In this document: piece after piece, positions 1-7,794 of the stretch
How positions within the stretch are numbered: position 1 is the stretch's first letter
Layout: each line of letters starts with the position of its first letter
Source of the DNA: Candidatus Poribacteria bacterium
GTDB lineage: Bacteria; Poribacteria; WGA-4E; WGA-3G
Direction of reading: 5' to 3'
Assembly: GCA_026702755.1 (NCBI GenBank)
Contig: JAPPBX010000018.1
Span: 22,641 to 86,640 of the forward strand
Length of the DNA stretch: 64,000 nt
Notes under the pieces: generated by a model
Seen by the model: only the letters and a program-made list of their open reading frames with translations
Database searches by the model: none
What the model was told of the DNA's origin: nothing
Made by a program: the position numbers and the translations under genes

Positions 1-393
1 TTCTCTATTAGAGTCAAACGCGATCCATCGTCCGTCTGGAGACCATGCAGGATTCCTGTCATGTTTTGGGTGGTGCGTCAACCGATGGGATACCTTTGTA
101 CTGAGATTCATTACATAGATTTCTGGATAGCCATCATGTCGAGTGGAAACATAAGCCATCCGCTGTCCGTCTGGCGAAAACGCTGGAGAAAACTCATGGG
201 CTGGGTGATTCGTCAGTTTCTGGAGATTCTTGCCGTTGATATCCATGATGTAGATGTCATAATTTCCACTTCGATTGGAACTAAAGGCAATGTGCGGAAT
301 ATCGGATGCGTAGATATATAGGTCTGTCGCAAGCAATAAGTATATTAATATCGTTGTGGCTCCCAACGCTATATAAGTAAATTTCCGTTTCAT
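1..393 (-). CDS. TolB-like PD40 beta-propeller protein, C-terminus outside window
   Basis: The minus-strand reading frame is open from an ATG at 393 to the window edge (131 codons). It starts with a hydrophobic signal or anchor (about residues 5-25) and then shows PD40/WD40-like repeats typical of TolB-type propellers: DIYIMDINGK, AFSPDGQRMAYVST, EIYVMNL and AWSPDGRWIAFDSN. GGAG lies about 8 bases before the ATG. The protein is probably periplasmic or surface-bound. Its repeats resemble those of the complete TolB-like gene at 21169-22173. What the propeller binds cannot be told from sequence. Confidence 0.85.
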   Translation of the reverse strand, partial: MKRKFTYIALGATTILIYLLLATDLYIYASDIPHIAFSSNRSGNYDIYIMDINGKNLQKLTNHPAHEFSPAFSPDGQRMAYVSTRHDGYPEIYVMNLSTKVSHRLTHHPKHDRNPAWSPDGRWIAFDSNRE

Positions 394-481
394 TTTTATT
401 TCTCCGTGTATGTCATTTAGAAATAGTGCGTTTGGCAATGATGGGTTTAAGGACGTAGAAAGTCCCATACTGTGACATTCT

Positions 482-562
482 AACTCAAGTTGCTACTTTT
501 GTAGTAGAATCTGTTAGGTTGCGTGTGATGAGCCGCAAACTAAAAGTTTGCGCTACAAAATC
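482..562 (-). repeat. MITE-like repeat, partial copy A
   Basis: This is a degenerate copy of the element found whole at 19362-19516 and 33509-33694, in reverse orientation to the first. It keeps one terminal repeat (AACTCAAGTTGCTACT) and the next segment (TTGTAGTAGAATCTGTTAG). It then jumps to the inner palindrome CGCAAACTAAAAGTTTGCG. The distal terminal repeat is missing. It lies 89 bases upstream of the TolB-like start at 393. Confidence 0.7.
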
Positions 563-605
563 CGATCAATCATTAGGTCGTCGTATATCAAATCTTCTGT
601 TACCC

Positions 606-716
606 CTTAAAGACACAATTTTAAGACGGAAAGGGTGCATAATTGGAAAAAAAGTAAAAAAAAATGAATTTTATAGTAAAGGCCGTAATTATTTATGCAC
701 CAACACAAGGGCGAGG
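606..716. repeat. Composite dispersed repeat
   Basis: Two modules lie side by side. The first (TTAAAGACACAATTTT, then GGAA, TGCATAATT and an A-rich tail) recurs near 7525-7600. The second (TTATAGTAAA, then GTAATTA and CAACACAAGGGCGAGG) recurs at 5883-5931. It runs into the palindrome GGCGAGGAT/ATCCTCGCC at 710-730. I see no gene in the 394-1124 spacer; short frames here lack ribosome sites and protein character. Confidence 0.6.
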
Positions 717-840
717 ATACAATCCTCGCCAGCGGCGGTGGGCGGTTTGTTCCCTGACGAACTGTAAACATATTTTCGGATTTTACTATAATCCAATGCG
801 ATTGGGGAAATGTTGGTTAGTCATCGGTTTTCGGTTGACG

Positions 841-945
841 GTCGGGAATTAGAGTTCCATTAACCCCCCTAACCCCCCTTATCAGGGGGGAATAAGAGGT
901 CGGGAATCGGAGTTCCGTCGTATAGGAGTCGGGAATTAGAGTTCC
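841..945. repeat. Three copies of an 18-bp palindromic repeat
   Basis: GTCGGGAATTAGAGTTCC or a close variant occurs at 841-858, 899-916 and 928-945. The last copy continues into CTCCTACAA. Between the first two lies a C6/G6 hairpin (873-890). The GGAAT/(A)TTCC arms and the CTCCTACAA flank match the repeat family seen at 62412, 42376 and 28155, but with different arm sequences. Confidence 0.7.
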
Positions 946-995
946 CTCCTACAAGGCAGGTTGCTTGGAAAGAGAGAAGATATATTTCAATTGTT

Positions 996-1024
996 GGTAG
1001 GTGCGGTTTGAAACCGTGCCTACC
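996..1024. repeat. Palindromic intergenic repeat
   Basis: GGTAGGTGCGGTTT is followed by the near-complement AAACCGTGCCTACC. It is the same type as 24814-24835 and 24998-25019, where the arm bases differ but stay complementary. It lies just past the 3' end of the sigma-fusion gene on the minus strand and could act as a weak terminator, although no T-run follows. Confidence 0.6.
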
Positions 1025-1124
1025 GAATTTGGGGGTTGAGAAATGTTAACGGAAGATGTAAAAAGGCATAAAGAGGTTCAAGGACGGGAACCTGGGCAAG
1101 AAACTGATATTTAGAGAACGGATT

Positions 1125-4004
1125 TTACAGTTCGTCTTCGATTGAGATATGAAACACCCCGCGCTGTTGCGTAGCAATGTAGAGTCTGTTTTTACTGACA
1201 ACCAGAGAGACAATTTTATCTGGAACACTTTGAGAAATCCGATTCCACTTGTCATGAGTATCCAAGCGATAGGCACCCGCATCATCAGCACCATAGATTG
1301 TCGTACCATCCACGGCAAAGTCGTCTATAATAATCCGTTTACCCATTCTATCGGTGAGTGCGCGCCAGTGCGCGCCGGTTTGCGAGCTTAAGACCCCTTC
1401 ATCAGTTGAGACGTAAACCGTAGAACCGGCAAACACTATCTTCCTGAAGTGGGTAAAGTGAAGCGGAAGGGTTGGTGTAATATTTTTCCAACTCTTTCCA
1501 CCATCGAGCGATTGAAACAGCCTACCATTCCGTTTACCGACATAGATGGTTTCTCCTGAAACCGCTAACTTGAAGCCTCTATCAGACTCATGAAGCGGGT
1601 CATTGGTATCTATTAATCCAGTGTCTTCCCATTCCGAGTCGCCGGGTTTCCACTTGAAAAGCCGTTGCTTGTATTCCACGTAGAACGTTTGTCCATTGAC
1701 TGCAAACCCGCCAATTTCGTTATGTTCAAAGGCGAAGGAGAATGTTGCTGGTGGGTTCTCGTTTTTTTCAGGGTCATTAGGCAAGGGCTTTTGTTTCGCT
1801 TCTTCGGCACTTGTCCACAGCTTAATCAAGGAGGATTCTCTTTCAAAAGTGGGGGCTTCCTGAACTGGGACAAACACGTCGTCACCTGCAGATGAATGGA
1901 AAACGCGAAAGCCGTCATCGTCACGAGCAATTCCGTAAAGAATGTCGCCAGCAGTCGCTACTTGTGAGACAAGGGAAAGATTCTTCCCGTCTGCTCCGAG
2001 CGGTTGATCGTTGGAACCGATCTGCACGGTTTCCCACGTCTCGCCACCGTCAACGGATTGAACAAGATCCATGCCAGTCTGTGCATACAATTTGTCGTTG
2101 CAAGCGGTCAAGTCCTGTATAGTTTCCATTATCCCATTCATAAATGGGTGCCAAGATTCACTTCCATCAATTGTGCGATGAATACCGTGGGAACTGACTT
2201 GGTAAAAAGTGTTTTCGTCCACTGCTACAACTCCGTGTGGTAAAAGTGTTGTTTCACCAGTACCCTCCACAATCACCATACCATGTGTACTCATGAGAGG
2301 AGATTCATTTTTAGGCGTTATTTCAGTCCACGACGCGCCTAAGTCGGTCGAGTGGAAAATTCTGCTTGTGCTCTCGTCGTACCAAGGTGTTCTCGAAAGT
2401 ATGAGTCGTTCCACATGCTCTCTTGACATTGACTTAAACGGTCCCAGTGGCAAAAAATCAGAGTTCATTCCAACATAGAGGTTGTTTTCAAACCCTATCA
2501 GGGAATGGACAGGTTCCGACGTACCGACTGATAATCGTTGCCAAACATCTGAATTGAGGCGATGGAGCCCCTCGTTGGTGCCAGCAAATACCGTATTTTC
2601 AACCGCCGCTACTGCGTAAACACTTTGGTCTGTGAGTCCATTCTCCAAAAGGTTCCACTGCGCACCAGCATTTGTGGATCTGAAAATGCCTTTCGTGTGA
2701 AGGGCGAGATACATTATAGGACGCGCGTTTTGGTTATTCCCTTGTATCTCATCTACAACGATAAATCCAACAGCCTCTCCCTCTGGTCGAGAGCAAAGGA
2801 CATACCACGTTTCGCCATTGTCGGTTGAAGCGAATATTTTCTCACTGGAAACAATATAGAGGGTATTGCCATGTTCTGCCATTGGCATTCGGAGCATGGT
2901 GGTTGGCACGCTCGTGCTGGTGAGCGTCCACGCAGTTGCTTCTGGCGTTAGCCTATAGATCCCCTTTGATGTAACAGCATAAAGCGTTTTCTCAGATGTT
3001 GCAAAGATGTCACGCACGTGTCCGCCTAACGGTCCATTTGTCCGAGTCCACTGAGAGATGGAAGGTCTGAGTGAATCCGTTGACGTATTGGACGCTAAAG
3101 TTGTCTCAAAGGTCTGCCCGTCACCGCTGCTTTTATTGGGGTTAGTAGCACGTCCAGCCTGATTCCGCACAGCGGGTTTCGCATGAGTATCAAGGACGAT
3201 GGGTGCGTCAACAATTTCAATGATAAATTCAGATTCTGCCTCAAAACTGTACGGCTGCTGAAACCGAGCGAGATATTGATTGCTCGCACCCAGCAGCAGC
3301 ATAATCAAAACCGTAGCTGCACCAAAAGCCGCCCATGGAAGCAAAGGTTTCGCAACCGGGGGGCCTGTCGGTTTCATGTCAGCGACCTGTTGCATGACGC
3401 TCTCAATTAAGTTGGTAGGTAATTGAACACCACCGAGGACTTCACTAATTAAGAGTTCGTCTTTCTCTTGTAGACGTTTTCGTGCCCGATGAAGCCGACT
3501 ATGAACCGTCTTCACAGATACACCTAAGAATTTACCGATTTCCTTCGATGTCATCTCACCGAGATAATAGAGGGACACTACTGTGCGCTCACTCTCCGGC
3601 AATCTCGCCAGAAGTTTTCTGACGATTTCGGTGCGATGTTCGGAGGCTTCTGTCTCGCGATGTTCCGAAACATGGCGGGTGTATGATAATTTTTCTATTT
3701 CTGCGGTGGATGTACCGTCCAGCGATTGGATTGCTGGTTTTTTCTTGCGCAACCAATTCAGGCAAAGTCGATTTGCGATGACATACAGCCATCCGGCAAA
3801 CTGGTTGGGGTTCTTGAGTGTTGAGAGTTTTTTGTATGCCTGAAGGAAGGTGTCTTGTGTTATCTCTTCAGCATAGTGAAAGTCGCCAATCTTCCGCCAC
3901 GCAAGCGCGTGGACACTCTTTTGGTATTTTTTAACTAAAATACTGAACGCTTCATCGTTGCCTGACAAGATACTGTGAATCAACTGAACATCATCTCTTA
4001 CCAT
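1125..4004 (-). CDS. ECF sigma factor fused to membrane span and BNR/Ycf48-like propeller
   Basis: This 959-residue protein begins as an ECF sigma-70 factor. Region 2 covers about 17-90 (DAEEITQDTF-like core AEEITQDTFLQAY, then FAGWLYVIANRL). Region 4 covers about 127-181 (LPESERTVVSLYYLGEMTSK and a helix-turn-helix ending VKTVHSRLHRARKRL). A hydrophobic segment at about 221-241 looks like one membrane span. The remaining ~700 residues hold repeated BNR/Asp-box-like blades (STDNGETW, STNAGAQW, SVDGGETW, SLDGGKSW). The topology suggests a cytoplasmic sigma domain linked to a periplasmic propeller. GGAG precedes the ATG at 4004. How the sigma domain would be released or controlled is unknown. 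A frameshift fusion of two genes is unlikely because the frame is open throughout. Confidence 0.9.
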   Translation of the reverse strand: MVRDDVQLIHSILSGNDEAFSILVKKYQKSVHALAWRKIGDFHYAEEITQDTFLQAYKKLSTLKNPNQFAGWLYVIANRLCLNWLRKKKPAIQSLDGTSTAEIEKLSYTRHVSEHRETEASEHRTEIVRKLLARLPESERTVVSLYYLGEMTSKEIGKFLGVSVKTVHSRLHRARKRLQEKDELLISEVLGGVQLPTNLIESVMQQVADMKPTGPPVAKPLLPWAAFGAATVLIMLLLGASNQYLARFQQPYSFEAESEFIIEIVDAPIVLDTHAKPAVRNQAGRATNPNKSSGDGQTFETTLASNTSTDSLRPSISQWTRTNGPLGGHVRDIFATSEKTLYAVTSKGIYRLTPEATAWTLTSTSVPTTMLRMPMAEHGNTLYIVSSEKIFASTDNGETWYVLCSRPEGEAVGFIVVDEIQGNNQNARPIMYLALHTKGIFRSTNAGAQWNLLENGLTDQSVYAVAAVENTVFAGTNEGLHRLNSDVWQRLSVGTSEPVHSLIGFENNLYVGMNSDFLPLGPFKSMSREHVERLILSRTPWYDESTSRIFHSTDLGASWTEITPKNESPLMSTHGMVIVEGTGETTLLPHGVVAVDENTFYQVSSHGIHRTIDGSESWHPFMNGIMETIQDLTACNDKLYAQTGMDLVQSVDGGETWETVQIGSNDQPLGADGKNLSLVSQVATAGDILYGIARDDDGFRVFHSSAGDDVFVPVQEAPTFERESSLIKLWTSAEEAKQKPLPNDPEKNENPPATFSFAFEHNEIGGFAVNGQTFYVEYKQRLFKWKPGDSEWEDTGLIDTNDPLHESDRGFKLAVSGETIYVGKRNGRLFQSLDGGKSWKNITPTLPLHFTHFRKIVFAGSTVYVSTDEGVLSSQTGAHWRALTDRMGKRIIIDDFAVDGTTIYGADDAGAYRLDTHDKWNRISQSVPDKIVSLVVSKNRLYIATQQRGVFHISIEDEL

Positions 4005-4020
4005 CAGAATTCTCCATGAT

Positions 4021-4138
4021 TAATGAATAGTTTTGGTCGTTTTGAACATGTATTAGGCACTGCTGGCGAGGTTTGAAACCTCGCCAGCAAAGGAAGCTGC
4101 GTAAGTCCTGTAATGAATGGTTTTGGTCGTTTTGAACA
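4021..4138 (-). promoter_or_regulatory. Paired 28-bp direct repeats upstream of the sigma gene
   Basis: A 28-base unit beginning TAATGAAT and ending TTTTGAACA occurs at 4021-4048 and 4111-4138 with one mismatch, starting 90 bases apart. The nearer copy ends 16 bases before the sigma start codon. This position suggests an operator or duplicated promoter for the sigma gene, possibly autoregulatory. That is inference; no canonical -10/-35 pair is clear. Confidence 0.45.
4062..4088. repeat. Perfect 27-bp palindrome
   Basis: GCTGGCGAGGTTT is followed, around a central G, by its exact complement AAACCTCGCCAGC. Related palindromes with the same GCGAGG arms occur at 710-730, 14050-14070 and 49546-49567. 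It sits between the two 28-base direct repeats upstream of the sigma gene. Confidence 0.65.
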
Positions 4139-4222
4139 GACCCAGTAACATGGTGAAACTCTACTTCTATTATCATAGCAATACAAACACTGTTTTTCCA
4201 ATAAATTCTCGTGGAGAATAGA

Positions 4223-4278
4223 GTGAAACCCAACAATTCGCACTAACCTACCTATTTCGTTAAAGTGTTGGATTTCAC
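4223..4278. repeat. Inverted repeat with GTGAAACCCAACA arms
   Basis: GTGAAACCCAACA (4223-4235) pairs with TGTTGGATTTCAC (4266-4278), one mismatch, around a 30-base loop. A similar structure with GCGAAACCCAACG arms lies at 43057-43117, and one arm recurs at 45620-45633. It is just downstream of the sigma promoter region and upstream of the 3' end of the first ABC permease. The rest of 4005-4308 holds only this and the repeats listed separately. Confidence 0.55.
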
Positions 4279-4308
4279 CCATAGTGCTAAAACCGTAACC
4301 TTTTCTCC

Positions 4309-5790
4309 TTAAATATCCATACGGAAGAATTTCAGAAACGCCACGGTTGTTAGCACGATTGCAAAGAAGCAGAGCAGCAGTAGATCCAGTGCGGCGTGTT
4401 GGAGCGTTTCTGCCAAGGTTGCTTCAGCGACCGGTGGAGGCGGCATCGGAGACTGGATTTCTTCTATATGGGTAAGATTCCCTGGGTCTTCTGACATTTT
4501 GCTGAACATTTCCGTATCAAGTGTCTCATAGTAGCGAGTTCCCGTTTGGAAGTAAGTGTTTTTTTTCGCCTGACCGGTTTGTGTGGTATCCGTTGCAAGA
4601 AAAATGAAGGAAGCCGTCGGTGTGATTCGGGAGAAATTTACACCGATTGCATCTTGGTGTTTTCTTTCTCGCTGATAACGCCTATCGAGTTGCGTCGCGA
4701 GGTCCCGGTATTTTAACCGAGCCTCCTCTTCAAGCGGTGCCATCTTCTCATTCATTTTCTCGTAGTGTTCTGGACCTATTGTAAAGACGGCGGTCCCTCC
4801 CGGCGCGGGGTTAGATTTCATCATTTCAGATAACACTTCACCCATCATTTTGCCTCTTTCCGCTTCGAGGGTAGCACGCAATTCTGCTCGCCTCGCTGTT
4901 TTTTCCCTGTAGACACTCTCCGCTGTTGAAGTTGGCGCGACGATTTGTGCCGCGAGAAACCCGACACGCGGTAAAATCAGAACAGCAAACACCCAGACAG
5001 TAAAAGCAACGATGAGGGCTGTCTTGGCACTGTCGAAATAAATTGAGATCACCGCCCCTACCGCAAAAAAGACCGCAATGTAGAGCAGCGAGACAAAGAT
5101 AAGACACAGGATTCGCAGAAAAGTGTCCGATTCAGATAGTGGAAATCCTTGCAAAACGAGCACGAGTAAACCGATAATTACCGAGATTAAGAACGGAAGG
5201 ATGAAGACGAGGTATCCACCGATGAGTTTGCTCCACAGAAAGATATCGCGTGGCAGCGCATTGGCGAGTGTTATCCGAAGTGTTCCTGCTTCTCTTTCGC
5301 CCGCGACGGCATCAAACGTAAACAACAATGCCAGTAGACTAAAGACAGTACTGACGACAAACACGAAATCGAGATGTCCCAAAAGAAAGGCTATTGGCGC
5401 GGTAGACAGTGACGCTTCACCCCGTGTTATTCCGTTGCGTGTCATACCGAGATAACTTGGAAGGGCAGATTCTAAACCCGTCGCAAACACACTTAAAGGT
5501 GTCGGTTTAAGAATCAACTTGGAAACTTCAAAATTCGGATCCGTCGACGCTTTTGCAGTAAAGCTAAAGTAGTGTTTCGGACCTGCCGATTCCTTACCAT
5601 TTTCGTCTTCGAGAGTGTCTTCGTCTTTGAGAATTTCTTGTTCTTGATAGTCGATTTGGCGTTTGAGGTAATGATGGTAATTGATATGTAAATTGAGTGG
5701 TATGAGTAATACACACATCAGTAGCAGGGCAACAAACCGAGCACTCAGAATGTGATGCATCATCTCTTTTTGAATCAAGGTCATTAACAT
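4309..5790 (-). CDS. ABC-2 type transporter permease (paralogue 1)
   Basis: The 493-residue integral membrane protein has an N-terminal membrane segment (about 17-33), a ~100-residue hydrophilic loop and then a block of about five membrane segments from residue ~150 (LDFVFVVSTVFSLLALLFTFD, GEREAGTLRITLANALPRD, LIGGYLVFILPF). A second large hydrophilic domain (~300-450) and a final C-terminal span follow. The layout matches ABC-2/DUF3526-type permeases. The 26 N-terminal residues are identical to those of the gene at 6021-7448 apart from what follows, so the pair arose by duplication. No ATP-binding partner is present in the window. Substrate unknown. Neighbours are on the same strand and may be cotranscribed. 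Confidence 0.85.
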   Translation of the reverse strand: MLMTLIQKEMMHHILSARFVALLLMCVLLIPLNLHINYHHYLKRQIDYQEQEILKDEDTLEDENGKESAGPKHYFSFTAKASTDPNFEVSKLILKPTPLSVFATGLESALPSYLGMTRNGITRGEASLSTAPIAFLLGHLDFVFVVSTVFSLLALLFTFDAVAGEREAGTLRITLANALPRDIFLWSKLIGGYLVFILPFLISVIIGLLVLVLQGFPLSESDTFLRILCLIFVSLLYIAVFFAVGAVISIYFDSAKTALIVAFTVWVFAVLILPRVGFLAAQIVAPTSTAESVYREKTARRAELRATLEAERGKMMGEVLSEMMKSNPAPGGTAVFTIGPEHYEKMNEKMAPLEEEARLKYRDLATQLDRRYQRERKHQDAIGVNFSRITPTASFIFLATDTTQTGQAKKNTYFQTGTRYYETLDTEMFSKMSEDPGNLTHIEEIQSPMPPPPVAEATLAETLQHAALDLLLLCFFAIVLTTVAFLKFFRMDI

Positions 5791-5880
5791 TGGCGTATCT
5801 CCATTCTCATGAAAAGTGTAAAAAAAATCCAGTACGAAGTAAGCGTATTAGAATTATCAGAATTTGCTCTTACAATCCCA

Positions 5881-5990
5881 GTGAATTATAGTAAAACCTG
5901 TAATTACCTATACATCAACACGAGGGCGAGGTTCATGAAGATTAAGAATTTAATTCGGTAATGTAGGGCAGGTACAAGACCTGCCCCTAC
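5881..5990. repeat. Dispersed repeat module plus palindrome
   Basis: Bases 5883-5931 match the module at about 664-713 (TTATAGTAAA, GTAATTA, CAACACGAGGGCGAGG). Then comes a palindrome at 5963-5990: GTAGGGCAGGT, a 5-base loop, ACCTGCCCCTAC. This hairpin lies between the two permease genes and could weaken read-through from the upstream copy. Confidence 0.6.
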
Positions 5991-6020
5991 AATCGTTTTC
6001 CTCAACTTGATGTTTTCTCC

Positions 6021-7448
6021 TCAAATATCTGTACGGAAAAATCTCAGAAACGCCACGGTTGTTAGCACGACTGCGAAGAAACAGAGCAGTAGCGCATCCA
6101 CAATTGATCGACGGAGTGTCTCTCCTAAGGTTGTCTCCTCCAGCGCGGTGGGCTGTGGAACTTTGACAGGGGGCTTGTAATGCTCGGACGGGATATGATC
6201 TGAAATTTTGCTGAACACATCCATGTCAAGCCTATTCCAGTAGCGATTTCCTGCTTGCAAGTAGTCGCTTCTTTTCCCTTTCCCCGTCTGTGTCAAGTTC
6301 GTAGCGAGATAGATTAAAGAAGATGTGGGTGTCATTCGGGAGAGCGTCTCACCGATTTGCTCTTGTCTTTTTGTTTCACGTTTGTAATCTCGGTCAAGTT
6401 TATCAGAGTAGTTTTGGAATTTTAAGCGATATTCCTCTTCAAGCGGTCCCATGCGCTCAGCAATTTTTTCCCTATTTTCCCCCATTCCCGGTACTACTAC
6501 CGTCATTCTGCGGCCCATTTCATCCGTTACTTCTTCTCCTTTGAGCTGAATTTTATCTCTTTCCTTTTTAAGCACCGCGTTAAAATCCTCTTGCATGGCT
6601 GCTTTCTCCATATAGACGCTCTGCGGTGTTCGGGTCGGGGTAATGAGTTTGGCGGCAAGGAACCCAACGCGTGGTGTAATCAGCACCGCAAATACCCAGA
6701 CAGTAAAGGCAATGATGAGAGCCGTCTTGGCACTATCCAGATAGATAGAAATCACCGTCCCTATCGCGAAAAACACCGCAATATAAAGCAAGGAGGCGAG
6801 GATTAAACCGAGTACCCGTGGAAAAATATCGGACTCACCGAGCGGAAATCCTTGCCAAACGATCATCAGTAAACCGAAGATAAATGATACCAAGAACGGA
6901 ACAACAAACACAAGGTATCCACCAATCAACTTGCTCCATAGGAATACGTCGCGCGGGAGCGCGTTCGCTAAGGTAATTCGCAACGTCCCTGCTTCTCTCT
7001 CCCCAGCAACGGCATCGAATGTAAACAGCAACGCCAGCAGACTGAAAACTGTACCTATCACAAAGAGAAAATCGAGATGTCCCAGTAGATAGGAAAGGGG
7101 TGAGGCAATTAAAGCGTCGGGTCCCTGTGTGATCCCATTGCGGGTCATCCCCAAATAACTCGGTAGCACGTTTTCCAGTCCGTTTGCGAAGACGCTCAAA
7201 GGGGTCGGTTTGAGAAAGACTTTGGAAACTTCCTCTTCCGGTTCAGGTGGTGACTTCGGGTCCACTTCCGCCTCTTCAATGTTTGCGCGTTTAATCGCTT
7301 CTTGGTAGTCCACTAAATTTTGGCGATAATTGCTGTAATTGATATGCAAGGTAAGCGGAACAAGCAAGAGACACATCAGCAGAAGTGCTACAAATCGGGC
7401 ACTCAAGATGTGGTGCATCATCTCTTTCTGAATCAGGGTCATTAACAT
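6021..7448 (-). CDS. ABC-2 type transporter permease (paralogue 2)
   Basis: This 475-residue membrane protein is a close paralogue of the product of 4309-5790. It shares the N-terminus MLMTLIQKEMMHHILSARFV, the central core AGEREAGTLRITLANALPRD and LGMTRNGIT, and the C-terminal span ending in a short FFR-DI tail. The two hydrophilic loops have diverged most. The genes are separated by 230 bases of repeat-bearing spacer, so each may have its own ribosome entry. The likely role is as one half of an exporter or membrane-remodelling ABC system whose ATPase is encoded elsewhere. Heterodimer formation between the two copies is plausible but not shown. Confidence 0.85.
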   Translation of the reverse strand: MLMTLIQKEMMHHILSARFVALLLMCLLLVPLTLHINYSNYRQNLVDYQEAIKRANIEEAEVDPKSPPEPEEEVSKVFLKPTPLSVFANGLENVLPSYLGMTRNGITQGPDALIASPLSYLLGHLDFLFVIGTVFSLLALLFTFDAVAGEREAGTLRITLANALPRDVFLWSKLIGGYLVFVVPFLVSFIFGLLMIVWQGFPLGESDIFPRVLGLILASLLYIAVFFAIGTVISIYLDSAKTALIIAFTVWVFAVLITPRVGFLAAKLITPTRTPQSVYMEKAAMQEDFNAVLKKERDKIQLKGEEVTDEMGRRMTVVVPGMGENREKIAERMGPLEEEYRLKFQNYSDKLDRDYKRETKRQEQIGETLSRMTPTSSLIYLATNLTQTGKGKRSDYLQAGNRYWNRLDMDVFSKISDHIPSEHYKPPVKVPQPTALEETTLGETLRRSIVDALLLCFFAVVLTTVAFLRFFRTDI

Positions 7449-7524
7449 TATCGCATCCTCATTCCATGGTAAAGTATCGTGAGATTTGAAACAAAATAAT
7501 CGTGTAACACTATCCTTCAGTTCT

Positions 7525-7677
7525 TAAAGACACAATTTTTTCCGGAATGCTTGCATAATTTTGAAAAAAGATCAAAAAATCTGAATTTTAATCTAAAAAT
7601 TGGTAAAACGACTTAAAGATATGAGAAATGGAGAAAAGAACAAAACATTTGACATTTTTTCACTTTAATTATAAGAT
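7525..7677 (+). promoter_or_regulatory. Divergent spacer with dispersed repeat and candidate promoter
   Basis: Bases 7525-7600 repeat the module at 606-660 (TTAAAGACACAATTTT, TGCATAATTTTGAAAAAA). Downstream, TTGACA at 7649-7654 is followed after 17 bases by TAAGAT at 7672-7677, a reasonable sigma-70-like promoter reading toward the DUF1800 gene. The spacer between the permease (7448) and DUF1800 (7795) otherwise shows no gene. Confidence 0.55.
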
Positions 7678-7794
7678 GTAGGCAATCTGATAGCGGTTTC
7701 TCCCAATCCAACGAAACCGAAACGTGAGAACGGTATTCCATTGAAAGCTACCAACGTGAGGTCCCTCCTCACAGTGAACGTATCGGAGGTGAAC

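Noticed and set aside
1125..4004. Two separate genes (sigma factor and propeller) joined by a sequencing error
   Set aside because: One uninterrupted frame includes a plausible linker and membrane span, and no internal start with a ribosome site was seen at the junction.
3991..4282. Two overlapping minus-strand frames of 81 and 92 residues upstream of the sigma gene
   Set aside because: They are made of the 28-bp direct repeats and palindromes and have no protein-like composition.
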